A DNA stretch of 33,380 bases from Bacteroidales bacterium (lineage in GTDB: Bacteria > Bacteroidota > Bacteroidia > Bacteroidales > Bacteroidaceae): contig SFIS01000030.1 of assembly GCA_004555245.1 (NCBI GenBank), forward strand, positions 1 to 33,380, written 5' to 3'. A model generated the notes under the pieces. That model saw only the letters and a program-made list of their open reading frames with translations, had not been told where the DNA came from and ran no database searches. This document shows positions 24,265 to 33,252 of the stretch, one piece after another; within the stretch, counting starts at the first letter, position 1; every line of letters begins with the position of its first letter. The position numbers and the translations under genes are program-made.

Positions 24265-25704
24265 ATGAAGACAATCAAATATCTATTCGTCGGAGCATTG
24301 TTGACAGTCTTCAGTGCTCCAGCATTGGCTCAGGTGTCTATCGCCGATGCAGTGAAAACAATCAAGAGTTCAACAGACAAGAAAGAGACAGAGGCTGTAG
24401 TGAAGCAGGCCTACAAGGCAGTGAAGAAAGATGCTGCTGAAGTGGCGAAGCTCGGCAGGGCCTATCTTGATGTCAAAGACACAATCAACGCAAAGAAATA
24501 TGCCAACCTTGCGGTGAAGGCAAACAAAAATTCCGCGGCAGGCTATATCCTCCTCGGCGACATCGAGGTGTTCAACGACAATCCAGGAGATGCAGCAGGA
24601 TGGTATCAGCAGGCAATCTATTTTGATTCCAAGAATCCCGAGGCATACAAGAAGTATGCATTCATCTATCGCGGCCGTGACCCGAAGCAGGCAGTAGAGA
24701 CACTCGAGCAGTTGCGCAGTGTTGCCCCGACCTATCCTGTTGATGCAGAGGCAGGTCATATTTACTATATGTCAGCCACAAAGAACTCTTCTTATATGCC
24801 TCTCGCTCTCGCCAGCTATCAGAAAGTACAGCTCGAGGCACTCGCAAAGCTTGAACCATACTACATGACAGAGTATGCCCTTGTAGCTTTCGCAAGCCAG
24901 AAGAACGACCTCTCTAAGCAGATTGCTGAGTTCGGATTGAAGAAGAATCCTCGCAATGCAGGCTACAACCGTCTTGCTCTTTACAACTCTGTAGAGCTTA
25001 AAGACTTTGACAGCGCTATCAAGTATGTTGACCTACTCTTCAACAAGAGCGATTCGCTTGAAGTGACAGCCAACGACTACAAGTTCGCCGCCCTTGCTTT
25101 CGCAGGCGCAAAGAACTACGACGAGGCCATCAACTACTACACGAAGCAGCTCGAACTTGCAGAAGGCAACGAGGCAAAGGCGGTTGTCCTGAAGAGCATC
25201 TCTGACGTTTATCGCGAGAAAGGAGACCTTGAGAACGCACTTGCAAAATATGAGGAGTATCTCAACATCAACCCTTCTACATCTGCCAACGACTATGCCA
25301 GCTATGCCAACATCTACCGCAACATGGCAGCCGAACAGACTGGCGAGGCTCAGGCGGCATCTGTCAACAAGGCTCTTGAGATATACAAGACACTCATAGA
25401 GAAGTTCCCGACATCAGCAGACTATTCAAATTTCATGTCGGCTCGCACCATCCAGATTCTCGACCCTGACCAGAAGAAGGGTCTTGCACGTCCTTACTAC
25501 GAAGCTATCGTGAAATCCATTGAGACTGCAGGCATCAAGAACGACACAGACAAGATACGCGTCAAGGAGGCTTACTCATACCTTGGCATCTATTATTTCA
25601 AGATTGCTAACGACAGCGCCACAGCCAAACCATATTTCGACAAGCTCATCGAGCTCGACCCGGAGAACGAGATTGCGAAGCAGGTGCTCTCCACTTACAA
25701 ATAA
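24265..25704 (+). CDS. Periplasmic tetratricopeptide-repeat protein, 479 aa
   Basis: The signal peptide is residues 1-22 (cut after ALA). The mature protein is almost entirely helical TPR-like repeats, such as AAGYILLGDIEVFNDNPGDA, YDEAINYYTKQLELAEGN, DLENALAKYEEYLNINPS and the final AKPYFDKLIELDPENEIA. No enzyme motif is visible. TPR proteins act as scaffolds for protein contacts. It follows the PstS-like gene by 188 bp, and the pair ends at the terminator at 25895. I infer a periplasmic scaffold connected to the TonB system; the partner is unknown. Confidence 0.82.
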   Translation: MKTIKYLFVGALLTVFSAPALAQVSIADAVKTIKSSTDKKETEAVVKQAYKAVKKDAAEVAKLGRAYLDVKDTINAKKYANLAVKANKNSAAGYILLGDIEVFNDNPGDAAGWYQQAIYFDSKNPEAYKKYAFIYRGRDPKQAVETLEQLRSVAPTYPVDAEAGHIYYMSATKNSSYMPLALASYQKVQLEALAKLEPYYMTEYALVAFASQKNDLSKQIAEFGLKKNPRNAGYNRLALYNSVELKDFDSAIKYVDLLFNKSDSLEVTANDYKFAALAFAGAKNYDEAINYYTKQLELAEGNEAKAVVLKSISDVYREKGDLENALAKYEEYLNINPSTSANDYASYANIYRNMAAEQTGEAQAASVNKALEIYKTLIEKFPTSADYSNFMSARTIQILDPDQKKGLARPYYEAIVKSIETAGIKNDTDKIRVKEAYSYLGIYYFKIANDSATAKPYFDKLIELDPENEIAKQVLSTYK

Positions 25705-25851
25705 AGAATCATTCATTGACGATGGCAAACACTCCCACCCATGTCACTACAAAGACATTCCGACGAGCCGTATGTGTTCGTGCGGTAATGCTCAAGCCAC
25801 GAAAGGGGCAGGTGTGTAGGTATGCCTACGTAACGTCAACAACATTTTTTC

Positions 25852-25887
25852 CACATCATGCAGTGCCGTTGTGTGCTGCATGATGTG
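25852..25887. repeat. Perfect 12-bp inverted repeat
   Basis: CACATCATGCAG (25852-25863) pairs fully with CTGCATGATGTG (25876-25887). Six T's lie before it on the plus strand rather than after, so it is not a terminator in either direction. It may be a protein-binding palindrome or a 3'-end RNA structure of the TPR message. The rest of 25705-25851 shows only a tiny GTAGG/CCTAC hairpin. Confidence 0.55.
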
Positions 25888-25894
25888 CTCTAAA

Positions 25895-25923
25895 AAAGGG
25901 CAGGCTACATCAGCTTGCCCTTT
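25895..25923 (+). terminator. Terminator of the TonB/TPR gene series
   Basis: AAAGGGCAGGCT (25895-25906) pairs with AGCTTGCCCTTT (25912-25923), with one G-T wobble, around a 5-nt loop. It is flanked by an A-run on the left and TTT on the right, so it could act in both directions. It lies about 190 bases past the TPR stop and before tadA. Confidence 0.75.
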
Positions 25924-26021
25924 CTCTATATATATGTCAGGTCACCGTAGCTTATGGACCTAAGGATAACATCATCCGGCTCAGCTCCATCACAAACCCA
26001 TCTATACACCAAAAAACAGCA

Positions 26022-26474
26022 ATGGATAACGAAAGCCAAATAGACGACGAGCGCTATATGCGCATGGCATTGGACGAGGCTCGCCGTGCCGCAGAAGAAC
26101 AGGAGATACCCATAGGAGCCGTCATCGTATGCCGTGGCAGGGTACTCTCGCGTGCCCACAATCAGACAGAGAAGCTCGCTGATGTCACCGCCCATGCCGA
26201 GATGTTGGCAATCACATCCGCGGCAAACACTCTTGGCGGCAAATATCTGACAGACTGTACGCTGTATGTGACGGTCGAGCCATGTCCCATGTGTGCCGGT
26301 GCGATAGCCTGGGCACAGATTCCCCGCATCGTTTTCGGATGCCCCGACGAGAAACGCGGCTACCAACGTTTCTCTCCGTCGCTGCTCCATCCCAAATGTG
26401 TTGTCACACAAGGCGTGCTGGGCGGTGAATGTAAGGATATGATGACGAGTTTCTTCAAGGATAAAAGACACTGA
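26022..26474 (+). CDS. tadA: tRNA adenosine(34) deaminase TadA, 150 aa
   Basis: Zinc-dependent deaminase that turns A34 into inosine in tRNA-Arg(ACG), widening codon reading. The zinc and catalytic residues are His58 and Glu60 in AHAEM, and Cys88 and Cys91 in EPCPMCAGA. DERYMRMALDEARRA at the N-terminus and IPRIVFG are further family marks. Length is normal for TadA. The closest alternatives, guanine or cytosine deaminases of the same fold, lack this combination of ALDEAR and EPCPMCAGAI. Confidence 0.93.
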   Translation: MDNESQIDDERYMRMALDEARRAAEEQEIPIGAVIVCRGRVLSRAHNQTEKLADVTAHAEMLAITSAANTLGGKYLTDCTLYVTVEPCPMCAGAIAWAQIPRIVFGCPDEKRGYQRFSPSLLHPKCVVTQGVLGGECKDMMTSFFKDKRH

Positions 26475-26534
26475 CATTCCGAAAGTGTAAGAGCTGCCAA
26501 AAGCCAGACAAAACAGACTCTGCAAATGCGTAGG

Positions 26535-26598
26535 AGCGTAAGCCTGCGTTTCGTGCGCTTCTCATAAAGCCGCACTCCGCTTCCGTTGTGCTTACGCT
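26535..26598. repeat. 9-bp inverted repeat between tadA and fhs
   Basis: AGCGTAAGC (26535-26543) and GCTTACGCT (26590-26598) are exact complements separated by 46 bases. No T-run follows within five bases, although CTCTTCCCC comes soon after. It could be a 3' structure of tadA mRNA. The remainder of the 184-bp gap shows no clear promoter. Confidence 0.4.
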
Positions 26599-26658
26599 AT
26601 ACTCTTCCCCTACACCCACATAACAATAACATTACCATTTCAAACCAGTATAAAACAA

Positions 26659-28272
26659 ATGAAATCAGACATCCAGATTGCACGTGAGACACCGTTGAAA
26701 CCTATTTCAGAGATAGCAGACGGCATCGGTATTCCCTCCGCATCTTTAGAGCCCTACGGACGTTTCATGGCCAAAGTGTCCGAGACGCTCATTGACGACG
26801 AGAAAGTCAAGGCATCCAAACTCATTCTTGTCACAGCCATGTCACCCACCAAGAGCGGCAACGGCAAGACCACTGTCTCCATCGGACTTGCCCTCGGCCT
26901 CTCGCGTCTCGGCAAGAAAGCCGTCATTGCGCTGCGCGAACCCTCTCTCGGCCCTTGCTTCGGCATGAAGGGCGGTGCAGCAGGAGGAGGCTATGCGCAG
27001 GTGTTGCCTATGGAGAAGATCAACCTCCATTTCACAGGCGACTTCCATGCCATCACCTCTGCCCACAACATGATCACCGCCTTGCTCGACAACTACATCT
27101 ATCAGCATCAGGAAGAAGGCGTCTGTTTCAAGGAGATATTGTGGAAACGAGTGCTGGATGTCAACGACCGTAACCTCCGTTTCGTCACAACCGGCGAGGG
27201 CGGCCCCAAGGACGGCGTGACGCTACAGTCTGGTTTCGACATCACTCCGGCATCCGAGATAATGGCCATACTGTGTCTCTCCACCTCTTTAGACGACCTC
27301 CGTCACCGCATCGAGAACATCATCCTTGCCGTCCGCACCGACGGTACGCCCTTCACTGTCAAGGATCTTGGCGTAGCAGGCTCCATCACAGTCCTCCTCA
27401 TGGATGCCATCCGTCCAAACCTTGTACAGACGACAGAACAGACTCCCGCTTTCGTACACGGAGGTCCGTTTGCCAACATCGCACACGGCTGCAACTCCAT
27501 CATCGCCACAAAGACAGCCATGACTTTCGGCGACTACACCATTACGGAGGCCGGCTTCGGCGCAGACCTCGGCGCAGAGAAATTCTTTGACATCAAATGC
27601 CGTAAGGCAGGCCTTGTCCCGTCTGCCACGGTGCTCATCATCACCTCTGCCGCACTTGAACTTCACGGATGGGACAACGTCCATCGCCATCTCTCCAACC
27701 TCCGGCGTTTCGGTCAGAATGTCATCGTCTGTCTCAATAAGTTCCCCAACGACACCGACGAGACTATAGCCCTCATGCGCGAGCATATCGAGGCTCTCGG
27801 TCTGCCTTTTGCCGTCAACCGCTCTTTCTCGGAAGGCAGTGCCGGTTCAGAAGATTTCGCCGCCACCGTTGTCGCCGCTATAGAGCACGCCCCCCGTCCT
27901 CATCTTAATCTCCTTTACGCCGACAGCGACAGTCTCACGACCAAGATCGAGCGTGTCTGCAAAGATATATATGGAGCCGGAGAAGTAACCTATAGCGACA
28001 AGGCCGTCGCAGCTCTTGCGTCAGCAGAAAAGATGGGTGCGTCGTCCTTCCCCGTCTGCATAGCGAAGACACAGTATTCGTTCACCACCGATTCAAAAGT
28101 CATGGGTGCGCCGACCGGTCACACCGTACATATCCGCGACATCGTCGTCAATGCCGGAGCCGAGATGGTTGTTGCCATTGCCGGCACCATCCTTCGTATG
28201 CCCGGTCTTCCGAAATCCCCTCAGGCAGAGCGCATAGACATTGTCAACGGACAGATAGAAGGCTTGTCCTGA
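26659..28272 (+). CDS. fhs: Formate-tetrahydrofolate ligase, 537 aa
   Basis: Joins formate to tetrahydrofolate with ATP, giving 10-formyl-THF for purine synthesis and other one-carbon uses. The nucleotide-binding loop is at 63-72 (PTKSGNGKTT). It is followed by the hallmark blocks REPSLGPCFGMKGGAAGGGYAQ and HFTGDFHAITSAHNM, and later FANIAHGCNSIIATK and EAGFGADLGAEKF. Length is slightly under the 555 residues common in other bacteria, with no visible break. Its nearness to purB, which also serves purine synthesis, may be functional or chance: a 425-bp gap with a separate promoter lies between them. Confidence 0.95.
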   Translation: MKSDIQIARETPLKPISEIADGIGIPSASLEPYGRFMAKVSETLIDDEKVKASKLILVTAMSPTKSGNGKTTVSIGLALGLSRLGKKAVIALREPSLGPCFGMKGGAAGGGYAQVLPMEKINLHFTGDFHAITSAHNMITALLDNYIYQHQEEGVCFKEILWKRVLDVNDRNLRFVTTGEGGPKDGVTLQSGFDITPASEIMAILCLSTSLDDLRHRIENIILAVRTDGTPFTVKDLGVAGSITVLLMDAIRPNLVQTTEQTPAFVHGGPFANIAHGCNSIIATKTAMTFGDYTITEAGFGADLGAEKFFDIKCRKAGLVPSATVLIITSAALELHGWDNVHRHLSNLRRFGQNVIVCLNKFPNDTDETIALMREHIEALGLPFAVNRSFSEGSAGSEDFAATVVAAIEHAPRPHLNLLYADSDSLTTKIERVCKDIYGAGEVTYSDKAVAALASAEKMGASSFPVCIAKTQYSFTTDSKVMGAPTGHTVHIRDIVVNAGAEMVVAIAGTILRMPGLPKSPQAERIDIVNGQIEGLS

Positions 28273-28435
28273 TGTGTTTTGCCTCATCTTTTTTCCCGCC
28301 TTTTTCCTGATACATTCATCTGCCGCCATTCATACCATCCCGCTTCAATGAGACGACACAGCCCTCTCACAGCGGATAGTATGAATGATGCAGGTTAAAT
28401 ATATATAATAAAACATACAAAGTCCACCCGCAGAT
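28273..28435. other. Non-coding stretch after fhs
   Basis: No gene, RNA or clear terminator is visible. The full gap to purB is 425 bp, and its second half (28468-28697) would be an unusually long leader for purB, about 225 nt, C/A rich with a repeated ATCATTCAGCAAACA unit near 28572-28600. I see no known riboswitch fold. Confidence 0.4.
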
Positions 28436-28467
28436 ACATATTTTTACAAAAAATATGTGTACCTTTG
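28436..28467 (+). promoter_or_regulatory. purB promoter with an overlapping palindrome
   Basis: TACCTTTG (28460-28467) is a clean -7 element. Just upstream, ACATATTTTT (28436-28445) and AAAAATATGT (28449-28458) form a 10-bp palindrome around ACA. It fills the space between the -33 and -7 positions, and no good TTTG -33 box is seen. A regulator bound here would block or replace RNA polymerase contacts. Confidence 0.55.
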
Positions 28468-28697
28468 CACAGTGAAAAGTTAGGCTTAGAACAGGATATT
28501 GTCCATTATCATATACATAATACATAATATTTCATACATACTACAGCACACCTACTTAGCATACCAATCGCATCATTCAGCAAACATCATTCAGCAAACA
28601 GAACATCCTACCATAACCAACCGAACGGCATCGCAAACCTCAACGCCACGCTTACAACCCGGATGATGCCGCCATTTTATCCATCACATTTCATATT

Positions 28698-30068
28698 ATG
28701 ACACTCAATCTATTGACCGCCATCTCTCCTATCGACGGACGCTACCGGAGCAAAGCCGAGCCACTTGCCGAGTATTTTTCCGAGTATGCCCTCATCCGTT
28801 ATCGCATCCGTGTCGAAATAGAATATTTCATCACGCTCTGCGAGTTGCCGTTGCCCCAGCTCTCTTCCTTCGACAAGAGTCTCTTCCCCATGCTTCGCAG
28901 CATCTACGAGACATTCACAGTTGCCGGCGCGCAGCGCGTCAAGGATATAGAGAGCATCACAAATCATGATGTCAAGGCAGTGGAATACTATATCAAGGAG
29001 CAGCTCGACGCTTTCTCGTCCGCAGGGAAAGTTCCTGCAGGATATTTCGAGCCGTACAAGGAGTTCATCCATTTCGGTCTCACTTCTCAGGATATCAACA
29101 ACACCAGTGTCCCCCTCTCTATCAAGGAGGCCCTTGAGAAAGTCTTCTATCCCCAGATTGAAGAACTCATCTCCCAGCTTGAGAGCTATGCCGATGAGTG
29201 GAAAGACGTAGCGATGCTCGCCAAGACCCACGGCCAGCCAGCCTCTCCTACACGCCTTGGCAAAGAGGTCATGGTCTTTGCCTATCGTCTGCGCGAGCAG
29301 CTGAATCTCCTGAAGTCTTGCCGTTTCACTGCAAAGTTCGGCGGTGCCACCGGCAACTACAACGCACATCATGTCGCATACCCCGAATACGACTGGCGCG
29401 AGTTCGGCAACCGTTTCGTCAGCGAGAAACTTGGTCTTGAGCGCGAGCAATATACGACACAAATCTCCAACTACGACCACCTCGGCAGCATCTTCGATGC
29501 CATCCGCCGCATCAACACCATCATCATCGATCTCGACCGCGACTTCTGGATGTATATCTCAATGGAGTATTTCAAGCAGAAGATCAAGGCGGGCGAGGTA
29601 GGCTCGTCGGCTATGCCGCACAAAGTCAATCCCATCGACTTCGAGAACTCGGAGGGCAACCTCGGCATTTCCAATGCCATCCTGCAGTTCCTTGCAGCCA
29701 AGCTGCCTGTCAGCCGTCTGCAGCGCGACCTCACCGATTCAACAGTTCTCCGCAACATCGGCACGCCGTTGGGACACAGCGTCATAGCCGTCCAGAGCAC
29801 ACTGAAAGGTCTGCGCAAGCTCATCCTCAACAGCGCCGCTTTGCAGCGCGACCTCGACAACACCTGGGCCGTGGTTGCCGAAGCCATCCAGACAATCCTG
29901 CGCCGCGAGGCATATCCTCACCCCTACGAGGCATTGAAGGCACTCACCCGCACCAACACCCAGATGACAGAAGCCGCCATCCACGACTTCATTCGCACCC
30001 TCGACGTCAGCGACAAGGTTAAAGCCGAGCTTCTCGCCATCACTCCGGACAACTACACCGGCATCTGA
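28698..30068 (+). CDS. purB: Adenylosuccinate lyase, 456 aa
   Basis: Acts twice in purine synthesis, splitting fumarate from SAICAR and from adenylosuccinate. The superfamily signature GSSAMPHKVNP lies at 302-312, with the catalytic serine in its flexible loop. KTHGQPASPTRLGKE (176-190) carries the general-acid/base histidine region, and FGLTSQDINNT (126-136) binds substrate. The start LTAISPIDGRY is typical of the E. coli-like subgroup, and the length equals that of E. coli PurB. It stands alone, with its own promoter and a long leader. Confidence 0.95.
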   Translation: MTLNLLTAISPIDGRYRSKAEPLAEYFSEYALIRYRIRVEIEYFITLCELPLPQLSSFDKSLFPMLRSIYETFTVAGAQRVKDIESITNHDVKAVEYYIKEQLDAFSSAGKVPAGYFEPYKEFIHFGLTSQDINNTSVPLSIKEALEKVFYPQIEELISQLESYADEWKDVAMLAKTHGQPASPTRLGKEVMVFAYRLREQLNLLKSCRFTAKFGGATGNYNAHHVAYPEYDWREFGNRFVSEKLGLEREQYTTQISNYDHLGSIFDAIRRINTIIIDLDRDFWMYISMEYFKQKIKAGEVGSSAMPHKVNPIDFENSEGNLGISNAILQFLAAKLPVSRLQRDLTDSTVLRNIGTPLGHSVIAVQSTLKGLRKLILNSAALQRDLDNTWAVVAEAIQTILRREAYPHPYEALKALTRTNTQMTEAAIHDFIRTLDVSDKVKAELLAITPDNYTGI

Positions 30069-30174
30069 CCAGATGCCTTTGACATCCACAGAAAAAACAA
30101 ATTGCCCGAAGGCTCGAGAGAGTCTTCACATAACATACATTTAACAAGAATCACAAAAAAACATTCAAGACAAC

Positions 30175-31599
30175 ATGGAACAGGAAATCGAAAAAACCAA
30201 CCAGGAAAACAATGGCAAGGAAGAAGGCAACCGTGAGGGTTTCCGCAGGCCATCAACAAGCAGAGAGTACAGCAATGGAGAAACACGTCCGCAGCGTCAG
30301 CGCATCCGCACCTCGCAGCAGTATGCCTACAGCAGCGACCGCCCGCGCTACGGCGGCACCCCGCGCGAAGACGGCGGCTTCCGTCCCGAAGGCTTCGGCG
30401 GCGCGCTCCAGCAGGAGGGTGGCGAGCGTCAGCAGGGCGGCTATCGTCCTCGTTACAACAACGGCTACCAGCAGCGCCAGCAGGGCGGCTACCGTCCTCG
30501 CTACAACAACGACGGCGAGCAGGGCGGCTACCAGCAGCGCCAGCAGGGCGGCTACCGTCCGCGCTACAACAACGACGGCGAACAGGGCGGCTATCAGCAG
30601 CGTCAGCAGGGCGGCTACCAGCAGCGCGGCGGCTATCAGCAGCGCGGGGGCTACCAGCAGGGCGGCTATCAGCAGCGCGGGGGCTACCAGCAACGCGGCG
30701 GCTATCAGCAGCGTGGCGGCTATCAGCAGGGCGGCTATCAGCAGCGCGGCGGCTATCAGCAGCGTGGGGGCTACCAGCAGGGAGGCTACCAGCGCCGTCA
30801 GCATACAGCCGACTACGACCCCAATGCAAAATACAGCTTCAAGAAACGCATCGAATACAGCGAGGCAAACATTGACCCCAATGCTCCCATCCGCCTCAAC
30901 AAATATCTCGCCAATGCCGGCGTATGCAGCCGCCGCGAGGCAGACGATTTCATCCAGGCAGGTCTCGTGACCGTCAACGGCAATGTCGTGACCGAACTCG
31001 GCACGAAGGTGCTGCGTTCTGACAACGTTGTCTTCCACGACCAGCCGGTGTCTATCGAGAAGAAAGTCTATGTCCTTCTCAACAAGCCGAAGGATTATGT
31101 CACCACCAGCGACGACCCCCAGCAGCGCAAGACCGTCATGGACCTCGTCAAGGATGCCTGCCCAGAGCGCATCTATCCTGTCGGCCGCCTCGACCGCAAC
31201 ACCACGGGTGTCCTCCTTCTCACCAACGACGGCGAGCTCGCCTCTAAGCTCACACACCCGCGTTTCCTGAAGAAGAAAGTATATCATGTCTTCCTCGACA
31301 AGAACGTCACCGCCCACGACATCCAGCAGATAGCAGAGGGCGTAGAGCTTGAAGACGGTCCAATCCATGCCGATGCCGTAGAGTACGCCTCTCCGACCGA
31401 CAAGAAGCAGGTGGGCATAGAAATCCATTCAGGCAAGAACCGCATCGTCCGCCGCATCTTCGAGAGCCTCGGCTATCGTGTCGTGAAGCTCGACCGCGTA
31501 CAGTTCGCCGGCCTCACAAAGAAGAACCTCCGCCGCGGCGACTGGCGTTTCCTCACCGAGAAAGAGGTTGACATGCTCCGCATGGGTGCGTTCGAATAG
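30175..31599 (+). CDS. RsuA/RluB-family pseudouridine synthase with a Gln/Arg/Gly/Tyr repeat tail, 474 aa
   Basis: Converts a uridine in ribosomal RNA to pseudouridine, probably in 23S rRNA (RluB-like); the exact site is inferred. The C-terminal 240 residues form the enzyme: an S4 RNA-binding domain (238-285, RLNKYLANAGVCSRREADDFI), then the synthase core with catalytic Asp340 in GRLDRNTTGVLLLTNDG and RIVRRIFESLGY late in the fold. The first 235 residues are disordered. About 80-207 is an array of QQRGGY, QQGGY and RPRYNN(D)GEQGGY units, resembling RGG-type RNA-binding tails. Extensions of this kind occur in other Bacteroidetes homologues. It lies 106 bp after purB and 134 bp before asnS; no promoter is obvious. 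Confidence 0.92.
   Translation: MEQEIEKTNQENNGKEEGNREGFRRPSTSREYSNGETRPQRQRIRTSQQYAYSSDRPRYGGTPREDGGFRPEGFGGALQQEGGERQQGGYRPRYNNGYQQRQQGGYRPRYNNDGEQGGYQQRQQGGYRPRYNNDGEQGGYQQRQQGGYQQRGGYQQRGGYQQGGYQQRGGYQQRGGYQQRGGYQQGGYQQRGGYQQRGGYQQGGYQRRQHTADYDPNAKYSFKKRIEYSEANIDPNAPIRLNKYLANAGVCSRREADDFIQAGLVTVNGNVVTELGTKVLRSDNVVFHDQPVSIEKKVYVLLNKPKDYVTTSDDPQQRKTVMDLVKDACPERIYPVGRLDRNTTGVLLLTNDGELASKLTHPRFLKKKVYHVFLDKNVTAHDIQQIAEGVELEDGPIHADAVEYASPTDKKQVGIEIHSGKNRIVRRIFESLGYRVVKLDRVQFAGLTKKNLRRGDWRFLTEKEVDMLRMGAFE
30430..30795 (+). repeat. In-frame DNA repeats coding QQRGGY/QQGGY
   Basis: Near-identical 15-, 18- and longer units (CAGCAGCGCGGCGGCTAT and variants with GGG or AGG codon changes) run through this span. 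All unit lengths are multiples of three, so gain or loss of copies by slippage would keep the frame. The third-position changes among copies show that some units are old and others recent. Confidence 0.8.
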
Positions 31600-31733
31600 T
31601 CGTCCCGCACAATCAGAGAGTGTGTGCTGAGGCTGTTGCCGGCACGCGGGCTGTCGCTTGCCGGTACCTTCCGCCCCATCCGCGCACTTTCAACCATAAC
31701 ACACATACACACAAAAACAACATTCACAGCATC

Positions 31734-33155
31734 ATGAAACGTACAAGAATATCAGACCTTCTGCAGAGCACAGCCTACGGCAGCGAGGTCTGTGTGAAAG
31801 GTTGGGTTCGCACCCACCGTTCCAGCAAGGCGGTCGATTTCGTTGCTCTCAACGATGGTTCCACCATCAAGAACATCCAGATAGTCTGCGACACAGACAA
31901 GTTCGATGCCGAGCTGCTGAAGCAGATCACCACCGGAGCGTGTCTCTGTGCCGTCGGCACGCTTGTCGAGAGCCAGGGCAAGGGTCAGACAGTCGAGATA
32001 CAGTGCCGTTCGATAGAGATCTACGGTCTCTGTGGCGGCGACTATCCCATGCAGAAGAAAGGTCAGACCTTCGAGTATATGCGCCAGTACGCACATCTCC
32101 GTCTGCGCACCAACACCTTCGGCGCCGTCATGCGCATCCGCCACAACATGGCGATGGCAATCCACACCTTCTTCCACCAGAAAGGCTACTATTATTTCCA
32201 CACGCCGCTCATCACCGCTTCCGACTGCGAAGGCGCCGGCCAGATGTTCCAGGTCACGACGATGAACCTCTACGACCTGAAGAAAGACGAGCAGGGGAAG
32301 ATACTCTACGACAGCGACTTCTTCGGCAAGCAGACCTCTCTCACCGTCTCCGGACAGCTTGAGGGCGAGCTTGGCGCCACGGCACTTGGCGGCATCTACA
32401 CCTTCGGCCCCACCTTCCGTGCCGAGAACTCCAACACCCCACGCCATCTCGCCGAGTTCTGGATGATAGAGCCCGAGGTGGCTTTCATGGACCTCGCCGA
32501 GCTGATGGATCTTGAAGAAGAGTTCATCAAATACTGCGTGCAGTGGGCACTCGACAACTGCAAAGACGACCTCGCCTTCCTCAACCAGATGATTGACAAA
32601 GGGCTTCTCGACCGTCTCAACAGCGTTGTGAACACCGAATTCGTCCGTCTCCCCTACACCAAGGGCATCGAGATTCTTCAGGAGGCGATACAGAACGGCA
32701 AGAAGTTCGAGTTCCCGTGCAACTGGGGCGACGACCTCGCGTCAGAACACGAGCGCTACCTTGTAGAAGAATATTTCAAGAAGCCGGTCATCATGACCAA
32801 CTATCCGAAAGAGATCAAGGCGTTCTACATGAAGATAGATGCCGAGAAACCCGTCTGCATGGGCAAAGAGATGGCAGAGACGGTGCAGGGCACCGATGTC
32901 CTCTTCCCTCAGATAGGCGAGATCATCGGCGGCTCGGTGCGCGAGGAGAGCTACGAGAAGCTTCTCGGCGAGATAGAGCGTCGCAACATCCCGATGAAAG
33001 ACATGGCATGGTATCTCGACACCCGTAAATACGGCACCTGTCCTCATGCCGGCTTCGGTCTGGGCTTCGAGCGTCTCATCCTCTTCGTCACAGGCATGCA
33101 GAACATCCGCGACGTCATTCCGTTCCCACGCACTCCTAACAACGCAGAGTTCTGA
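31734..33155 (+). CDS. asnS: Asparagine-tRNA ligase, 473 aa
   Basis: Class IIb aminoacyl-tRNA synthetase charging tRNA-Asn. The N-terminal anticodon-binding OB domain covers about 1-105 (VCVKGWVRTHRSSK). Motif 2 is at 228-246 (FRAENSNTPRHLAEFWMIE) and motif 3 near 438-464 (HAGFGLGFERLILFVTGMQ). The active-site EGAGQMFQVTT block is at 166-176. The asparagine type is favoured over the aspartate type by SNTPRHLAEF and the overall form. The frame opens at 31620, but the ATG at 31734 (MKRTRISDLL) matches the family's start. A strong terminator follows about 100 bases after the stop. Confidence 0.95.
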   Translation: MKRTRISDLLQSTAYGSEVCVKGWVRTHRSSKAVDFVALNDGSTIKNIQIVCDTDKFDAELLKQITTGACLCAVGTLVESQGKGQTVEIQCRSIEIYGLCGGDYPMQKKGQTFEYMRQYAHLRLRTNTFGAVMRIRHNMAMAIHTFFHQKGYYYFHTPLITASDCEGAGQMFQVTTMNLYDLKKDEQGKILYDSDFFGKQTSLTVSGQLEGELGATALGGIYTFGPTFRAENSNTPRHLAEFWMIEPEVAFMDLAELMDLEEEFIKYCVQWALDNCKDDLAFLNQMIDKGLLDRLNSVVNTEFVRLPYTKGIEILQEAIQNGKKFEFPCNWGDDLASEHERYLVEEYFKKPVIMTNYPKEIKAFYMKIDAEKPVCMGKEMAETVQGTDVLFPQIGEIIGGSVREESYEKLLGEIERRNIPMKDMAWYLDTRKYGTCPHAGFGLGFERLILFVTGMQNIRDVIPFPRTPNNAEF

Positions 33156-33200
33156 CCCACAGCCTCTTGCCCCCACTCCTCCGATGGACTTCCCTTTTCC

Positions 33201-33233
33201 GTTGTCCCGGCAAACCGTCATCAGCCGGGCAAC
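33201..33233 (+). other. Hairpin between asnS and its terminator
   Basis: GTTGTCCCGGC and GCCGGGCAAC pair with one bulged T around a 12-nt loop. No T-run follows. It precedes the true terminator by 19 bases. Confidence 0.45.
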
Positions 33234-33252
33234 GAAGCTTCATACACCCGAG

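Noticed and set aside
30430..30795. CRISPR-like repeat array
   Set aside because: Units are contiguous, in-frame and code QQRGGY. There are no unique spacers.
30253..31428. Minus-strand 391-aa frame and plus-strand 252-aa frame over the repeat region of the pseudouridine synthase
   Set aside because: The products are low-complexity Ala/Leu/Val or Ala/Ser/Thr runs caused by the repeat DNA in other frames. The real frame has S4 and synthase motifs.
31620..31733. N-terminal extension of asnS
   Set aside because: Composition is intergenic-like (HTHTHKNNIHS) and the family starts at MKRTRISDLL.
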